This document shows positions 59,380 to 64,000 of a stretch of 64,000 bases of DNA, one piece after another. The first letter of the stretch is position 1. Each line of letters opens with the position of its first letter. The DNA comes from Fictibacillus aquaticus (lineage in GTDB: Bacteria > Bacillota > Bacilli > Bacillales > Fictibacillaceae), in NCBI RefSeq assembly GCF_002245695.1, contig NZ_NOII01000001.1, positions 1,240,001 through 1,304,000 on the forward strand. Direction: 5' to 3'. A program made the translations under genes and the position numbers. The notes beneath the pieces are model-generated. The model was not told the DNA's origin and made no database searches. It saw only the letters and a program-made list of their open reading frames with translations.

Positions 59380-61125
59380 TTACCTATTAAGTTCAATTTT
59401 CTTTGATGAGTTGGCAGGTATGGTGATTTTAACTTCTACATATTGCTTCGTTCCATAAAGCTGTGACTGTGAAACTTCTCCTGCTGACGGAGTGTACGTC
59501 CCCTGCTTCATATAAAACGGTACATAAACTGTCGCCGCTTTATTCCAACGGTTCGTGAGAGTTGCTGTCTGTGTTACCTGCGTTCCATCGTTCGGCAGAG
59601 AATATTCATTTTGAAAACTTACAGTTCCTGCTGCAGTATCGCCGTTTTCATAAACAGGCATCGAGCGGTCAGGTCCTTCATACACATACCCGTTAAACTT
59701 GCTGCTCGCCGGATCCTTTTGGAATACACGGTAACCCACCCATGGCTTGGCACTAAGTTCGATTGAAGCTGTTGTTGAATAAAGGATTCCGTCCTGCTCA
59801 GTAATGTTGTCAATGTGAGTATGTCCGTGCAGCGAAATGTCTACATTGTTTTGCTTCATGATGTCAATCAGCTCATGCGACCCTTCCCCATGCCATTGCT
59901 GGTCATATTTCTGTCCAAGTATTTCTGCTTTGATCAAGGTCGATAAGTCACGAGGATTGTGCTTTGCATCATATTCTTTCCAATAATCCTGTACTTCACT
60001 GTCTGATGACGGCCATATATCACGGTCGCGCCATATAGGATTATGGTGAGAGAACAGTCCTTTAACTTGCTCAGGCTGCGCGGTTTGAGCATTTTTTGCT
60101 AGATCGTCCTTGATCCAGTTCATCTGTTCATCGCGTATTTGTCCGCCCCATGTCGGCACAGAAACCGTTCCATGGCCTTGGCGGTCAAACTTATGCCAGT
60201 CAAACGAGTTATAGCCGATCATGTGTGCATAAGGGCCGTAATCAAACGAGAAGTACTGAGGCCCAAAATACTGCTCCCAATATTTCGCCCCGTCCGCAAG
60301 CGTTGCATCCTGTGCGTAATAATCGTGATTTCCAGGAACAATATAGACAGGGACATTAAACTTTTTCAGTATGCGGTAAGTTTCTTCATATTCATAAATA
60401 TATTCTTGAGGATTCATCTGGCCGAACATAAGGTCTCCGGTCATGACGACAAAATCAGGCTTAAGCAGATTTACCTGACGAATGGTTTTCTGCAAGTAGA
60501 GCCAGCGTTTCGACTCATCTGGATTCCACATACCCGCTTCAGTCGCGTTAGCTGGGTCTTGAATATTTCTAGGAGAGCCAACGTGTATGTCGGTCAGGTG
60601 CATAAAATTAAAATCTTTTTTAAATTCATCGACCACTTTTACGGAATTAGGCTCGTCATCTGTAATGCGCGTTCCGTCTCCCGTATAGGAAATTTTTAAG
60701 TCATAAAGATTTTCTGAAACTTCTTCAGGAATCGTAACCGTTACAGCATAGACCGAATCGCTGTTCTTCCAATATTCCGAGCTTTTTTGTACAGATTTAA
60801 CTGGAAGTTTGAATTCTCCATCCACCTTTGCATTTTCCGTCGGATTAAGTGAAACGTCCCATCCTGCAGGATTTTTTCCTTTAGTATCCACTTTTACTGT
60901 TAAGTCTGTGTTCTTCTTTTTTATTGCAGGTGTCGCCATTAATGGATAAATAATATTCTCTACTTTTGGATCTATAGCAATATTAGGAGCACTGTCTAAA
61001 TAATTAGTAGAATTACCAATACCTCCGTCTTGCTTATCAACAGATGGAATGGCAAATGCATTTCCCATCGGCATAACGAGTGATGATGCGGCTGCAAGAA
61101 CAACGGCTTTACGCTTCCAGTTCAC
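59380..61125 (-). CDS. Secreted calcineurin-like metallophosphoesterase
   Basis: 581 residues from GTG 61125, nine bases after AAAGGAA. A signal peptide (VVLAAASSLVMPMGNAFA) precedes a beta-rich N-terminal domain (about 60-165) and a dimetal phosphoesterase domain: LTDIHVG, MTGDLMFGQ, PGNHDYY, LFSHHNP and SLHGHTHIDN. A further beta domain closes the protein. No cell-wall anchor seen. Likely a phosphodiesterase or phosphatase for extracellular phosphate esters. No convincing PhoP box was found upstream. Confidence 0.92.
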   Translation of the reverse strand: MNWKRKAVVLAAASSLVMPMGNAFAIPSVDKQDGGIGNSTNYLDSAPNIAIDPKVENIIYPLMATPAIKKKNTDLTVKVDTKGKNPAGWDVSLNPTENAKVDGEFKLPVKSVQKSSEYWKNSDSVYAVTVTIPEEVSENLYDLKISYTGDGTRITDDEPNSVKVVDEFKKDFNFMHLTDIHVGSPRNIQDPANATEAGMWNPDESKRWLYLQKTIRQVNLLKPDFVVMTGDLMFGQMNPQEYIYEYEETYRILKKFNVPVYIVPGNHDYYAQDATLADGAKYWEQYFGPQYFSFDYGPYAHMIGYNSFDWHKFDRQGHGTVSVPTWGGQIRDEQMNWIKDDLAKNAQTAQPEQVKGLFSHHNPIWRDRDIWPSSDSEVQDYWKEYDAKHNPRDLSTLIKAEILGQKYDQQWHGEGSHELIDIMKQNNVDISLHGHTHIDNITEQDGILYSTTASIELSAKPWVGYRVFQKDPASSKFNGYVYEGPDRSMPVYENGDTAAGTVSFQNEYSLPNDGTQVTQTATLTNRWNKAATVYVPFYMKQGTYTPSAGEVSQSQLYGTKQYVEVKITIPANSSKKIELNR

Positions 61126-61223
61126 AGGCTGCACTTCCTTTCAGCTAGAGTTACCACTAGCTTAGCAAGGAAATGTTAAGAGATTATTACATCAATTTAA
61201 ATATTAACGCATTTTGCGGCATT

Positions 61224-61676
61224 TTATTTTTCTGCAAGCTCTGTCAGTCTCTCTCTCGCTTCTTTCTCATCAAAAGAACTGTAAACGCGATAGTCATTAT
61301 TATTCAATATTCTATAATGCTGGCTGATCAGGTTTTGCTGCAGTCTGTATGTTCCTTCTCTCTTCAACTCCCGCCACCAGACATGCCCTCCCCACGTTTT
61401 TTCTTTTACTGAATTGACATGAGAATGGGAGACTACTTCGATCACATCAACTGGGTCTCCGCCAAGTGCTGCACGGAGAATCTCAGACTGGCGGAAAATG
61501 GCGCACATTGCAGCGATAAGCGTCCAGCCTGGCTGGAGGCGGTCTTTTTCTATCTGAACGAGTGTCTTTTTAGAGATACCGAGCACTTCAGACATTTTGT
61601 CCTGTGTGTATCCTTTTTCGGTTCGTACGAGCTTGACTTTCGGCCATAGCAATTCTATTACATCCTCTTTGTTCAC
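61224..61676 (-). CDS. XRE-family helix-turn-helix regulator
   Basis: 150 residues: N-terminal HTH (VKLVRTEKGYTQDKMSEVLG, then ISKKTLVQIEKDRLQPGW) and a C-terminal domain with WWRELKREGTYRLQQNLISQ and YRVYSSFDEKEARERL, which I do not recognise. GTG start at 61676 after AAGGTG. Its target is unknown; it lies between the phosphoesterase and a small unknown gene. Confidence 0.87.
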   Translation of the reverse strand: MNKEDVIELLWPKVKLVRTEKGYTQDKMSEVLGISKKTLVQIEKDRLQPGWTLIAAMCAIFRQSEILRAALGGDPVDVIEVVSHSHVNSVKEKTWGGHVWWRELKREGTYRLQQNLISQHYRILNNNDYRVYSSFDEKEARERLTELAEK

Positions 61677-61743
61677 GAGGCACCTTCTTTCACACGATTA
61701 GATACATTTTACACTTTTCGTTCAAAAAACTGAATAAAAAAAT

Positions 61744-61768
61744 ACCTGACAGCAAGCCACTGTCAGAT
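61744..61768 (-). terminator. Terminator of the 61783 gene
   Basis: CTGACAG/CTGTCAG stem followed by GTATTTTTTTATTC on the minus strand. Confidence 0.82.
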
Positions 61769-61782
61769 ACTCATCAATCTTA

Positions 61783-62046
61783 TTAAGATAATCTTTGTTC
61801 TTGAAAAAGATCTGGCTCCCAATGAAGAATATCGTAATTCCCCGCTTCAATTCTTTCCTTCTCAGACTCCAAAACATCCAGCAGCTCACGCGGATAAGCA
61901 GACGTTCCTGCTTGCAGGTCAATCCCGCTGTCAGGGGCATAAAGCAGAAGCGTGAACAGCTTCTTCTCAGCCATATCCATTCCGTGTACATGCAGATAGG
62001 ATAAATTCTTGATCCTATATACATAAAACAGCCTGTACCGTTCCAT
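61783..62046 (-). CDS. Small hypothetical protein, 87 aa
   Basis: MERYRLFYVYRIKNLSYLHV, then MDMAEKKLFTLLLYAPDSGI, with an amphipathic C-terminal helix (ELLDVLESEKERIEAGNYD). Soluble alpha/beta protein; family not recognised. AAGGAG lies nine bases before ATG 62046, and a terminator follows, so the gene is credible. Confidence 0.68.
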   Translation of the reverse strand: MERYRLFYVYRIKNLSYLHVHGMDMAEKKLFTLLLYAPDSGIDLQAGTSAYPRELLDVLESEKERIEAGNYDILHWEPDLFQEQRLS

Positions 62047-62100
62047 CTTCCCACACTCCTTCTTGTTAAAAGTGTGGGCAGTCTTCGCGTGAATTAAACC

Positions 62101-63963
62101 TTAGCGATGCGTTTTAAACGGTTTCGGCGGAGGACTGGTCGGCAGTAATACCTCCACCTTTGTTCCTCTTCCCTCTTCAGATGAAAACTCAATCTTTCCT
62201 GAATGCTCTTCCATGATTTTAAAACAAACCATCAACCCAAGGCCTGTTCCCTTATCTTTCGTAGTATAAAAAGGTTCTCCAAGTGTTTTCAGCCTGTCTT
62301 TTGGAATCCCGCATCCTTGATCCTGAATTGTCATCTGAACCAAGTTATTTTTCCTTTCCAGTTCTAGTGTGATGATTCCTTCCTGTTCCATGCTTTCAAT
62401 AGCGTTTTTCAGCAAGTTAATGAAAAGCTGCTTGATCTGGTTTTCCACACCGTACACATGCGGCAGATCGTCTTCCATTTTTACGATAATTTGAATGTTT
62501 TTGATGATTGCCTGTGTTTCCAGAAGCAGGACGACGCTGTTTATGATCTCCTTCAAATTTGTATACTCGAAGCTGACGGCCTGCGGCTTAGCTACTAGCA
62601 TCAGCTCCCCGACAATCTCATTGATCCGGTTCAGCTCGGATTCCATGATCCGCAAATATTCTCCTTTAATGTCACCGTCCGCATCATGCAAGAGCTTTGT
62701 GAAGCCTTTTAAGGAGGTGAGCGGATTACGAATCTCATGTGCTACACCGGCAGCCAGTTCACCAAGGACAGTAAGCTTTTCAGACTTCCTGATCAGCTCT
62801 TCTGTTTTCTTAGCCTTTGTGACATCCCGGCCGAACGTCACGATGCTTTCGACTCGTCCATGATCATTCAGGATCGGTACGCCGTTAGTTTCGATCGACA
62901 TCCAGTGGCCGTTTACATGTCTCAGGCAAAACTCCACTTGAAAGGGCTGCTTTTTAACGAGAACTTGAGTAAAGCAGTTAATAAGCTCTTCCGTATCGTC
63001 AGGGTGAAGCAGATCTACGAGAGAACAGTTTAAAATATCATTCGAATAGCCTAGCACATGAAAATAAGATGGCGATGTGTATTGGAACTTGCCGTCAGGT
63101 TCTATTACAGCGATAAGATCTGTAGAGTGCTCTGCAATAAGCCTATACTTTGCCTCGCTTTCTCTTAGCGCCCTTTCAACCTTCTTTTGTGAGGTGATGT
63201 CGCGGTAGATGATGACAAATCCCATCAGCCGCCCATCCATATCAGAAATGGTAGAGAATGAGACCGAGACATCGATCATATCCCCATTTTTCTTAATCCG
63301 CTGTGTTTCATAAATTGGAATAGAAGTGCCTTCCTGCAGCTGTTCCATGATTTTGTTGGACGCGTCTCTTAAATGATTCGGAGTGATGACAGGCGGTTCA
63401 TCTTCAAAGTTAATAAATTCGTCTTCTGTCCATCCAAACATTTTTTCAAAGGCTTCATTTACTTTAATGCATTCTCTTCTTGTATTTAAAATCAGGATCG
63501 CATCCGTTGCACCTTTTAGCACGGATTCCAGAAGGTCAAGCGCTACACTGAGCTCTTCTTCTTTTTGTTTATGCGGTGTGATATCTCGTCCGGTGATGAT
63601 TAAAATTAAGGGTTTCCCGTCCCTGTCGAATGTTGGCTGTTTGACCAGTTCCAGAACAACCTTGCTGCCATGGAGTGTCTCAATTTCTTCGACCGTCTTG
63701 ACAGCTTCTCTCTTTTCCCATGCTTCTTGGTCGCTTATACGGCATTTCTGAATCGTTGAAGCCGTCAAGTGGCTTTGCAGGAATTCGATCGATTTTCCTC
63801 TGTAGTTCTCAATCAGGATTCCGAACATATCCAGCGCAAACTGGTTGGCTTCAAGCCAAGTTCCATCGGGCTTTTTTATACAGATAAATTCAGGAATGAC
63901 ATCTATCATTCTTTTAAACGGACCTAAAGGCGGCAGAAGTTCATTATCTATACTAATCATCAT
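62101..63963 (-). CDS. Sensor histidine kinase with three PAS domains (sporulation-kinase type)
   Basis: 620 residues, no membrane span: PAS-A (about 18-130), PAS-B (145-265), PAS-C (275-390), then HisKA with phospho-acceptor His in AAGVAHEIRNPLTSLKGF and a HATPase domain (LFINLLKNAIESM, QDQGCGIPKD, TTKDKGTGLGLMVCF). Multi-PAS cytoplasmic kinases with this H-box belong to the KinA/KinE group that feeds the Spo0F-Spo0A phosphorelay. No response regulator is adjacent, as usual for those orphan kinases. ATG 63963 follows AAAAGGGTG. Confidence 0.9.
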   Translation of the reverse strand: MMISIDNELLPPLGPFKRMIDVIPEFICIKKPDGTWLEANQFALDMFGILIENYRGKSIEFLQSHLTASTIQKCRISDQEAWEKREAVKTVEEIETLHGSKVVLELVKQPTFDRDGKPLILIITGRDITPHKQKEEELSVALDLLESVLKGATDAILILNTRRECIKVNEAFEKMFGWTEDEFINFEDEPPVITPNHLRDASNKIMEQLQEGTSIPIYETQRIKKNGDMIDVSVSFSTISDMDGRLMGFVIIYRDITSQKKVERALRESEAKYRLIAEHSTDLIAVIEPDGKFQYTSPSYFHVLGYSNDILNCSLVDLLHPDDTEELINCFTQVLVKKQPFQVEFCLRHVNGHWMSIETNGVPILNDHGRVESIVTFGRDVTKAKKTEELIRKSEKLTVLGELAAGVAHEIRNPLTSLKGFTKLLHDADGDIKGEYLRIMESELNRINEIVGELMLVAKPQAVSFEYTNLKEIINSVVLLLETQAIIKNIQIIVKMEDDLPHVYGVENQIKQLFINLLKNAIESMEQEGIITLELERKNNLVQMTIQDQGCGIPKDRLKTLGEPFYTTKDKGTGLGLMVCFKIMEEHSGKIEFSSEEGRGTKVEVLLPTSPPPKPFKTHR

Positions 63964-64000
63964 AATCACCCTTTTACTATTGCATATCCCCGATAGTACT

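Noticed and set aside
61135-61200. PhoP boxes upstream of the metallophosphoesterase
   Set aside because: TTAACA-like hexamers occur (TTAACA, TTAAAT, TAATAA) but not with convincing sequence at 11-bp spacing.

Overview
The window is chromosomal DNA of an endospore-forming member of the Bacillaceae (Bacillus/Fictibacillus-like). The evidence is sporulation genes (two YjcZ-type peptides, a Spo0E-like phosphatase, a Spo-type sensor kinase), strong AGGAGG ribosome binding sites with several TTG/GTG starts, and Bacillus-type control sites: an S-box SAM riboswitch, CtsR boxes, a MerR-type 19-bp-spacer promoter, and sigma-B-like and sigma-D-like promoters. No prophage, insertion sequence with transposase, or CRISPR array is visible. 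Most genes are on the minus strand.

Layout. 1-2405: gamma-glutamyltransferase (cut by the left edge) and a Mn catalase. 2598-5868: a GntR/YtrA-type regulator with its own palindromic operator, followed by an ABC exporter. 5922-9290: MsrA, two DJ-1/PfpI-fold proteins and small proteins. 9839-13773: an aldo/keto reductase, then an M20 amidohydrolase with an AbgT transporter (aminobenzoyl-glutamate-type uptake and cleavage). 13993-18478: acetyltransferase plus methyltransferase, glutamate symporter, MscL, a YjcZ peptide and the Mta regulator. 18526-27183: one long methionine/sulfur operon, metY-ssuA-ssuC-ssuB-acsA-metX-hom, behind a SAM riboswitch; it combines homoserine supply, acetyl activation, O-acetylation, sulfhydrylation and uptake of a sulfur source.

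27376-30699: a sigma-B-type stress protein, CorA, and a YcgR/YcgQ-like membrane pair. 30918-33723: a class F sortase beside its probable MPKTG-anchored substrate, which carries a duplicated His-containing helical domain. 33862-38661: PAS-STAS protein, GDSL hydrolase and a giant repeat-bearing YhgE/Pip protein. 38936-42437: TRAP-TAXI uptake system. 42592-42667: tRNA-Arg(CCU). 42718-47065: a small membrane operon, an mhq-type quinone detoxification operon and a second aldo/keto reductase. 47228-53024: many small sporulation or hypothetical genes, a nucleoside hydrolase, an HPr-like protein without the phospho-His, and an Eis-like acetyltransferase. 53358-55938: a probable type I toxin peptide and clpE under CtsR. 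56077-63963: BsuPI-like lipoprotein, CheW plus chemoreceptor under a sigma-D-like promoter, secreted metallophosphoesterase, XRE regulator and a three-PAS histidine kinase.

The most unusual content is between genes. (1) At least eight copies of an inverted-repeat element with arms GGGGTACGGTACC/GGTACCGTACCCC, nearly all 67-69 bp long with unrelated loops, resemble REPINs (paired REP sequences moved by a RAYT transposase). (2) A separate family of about 130 bp, in four copies, has one copy carrying a nested structured insertion of about 120 nt and one that looks decayed. (3) An array of five CCCGCAAA-type motifs is spaced by 20-21 bp, two turns of the DNA helix. Protein-level oddities are a MetY fused to a CoA-binding domain, an HPr-like protein that keeps Ser46 but lacks His15, and a YhgE protein with two separate arrays of seven 28-residue repeats.
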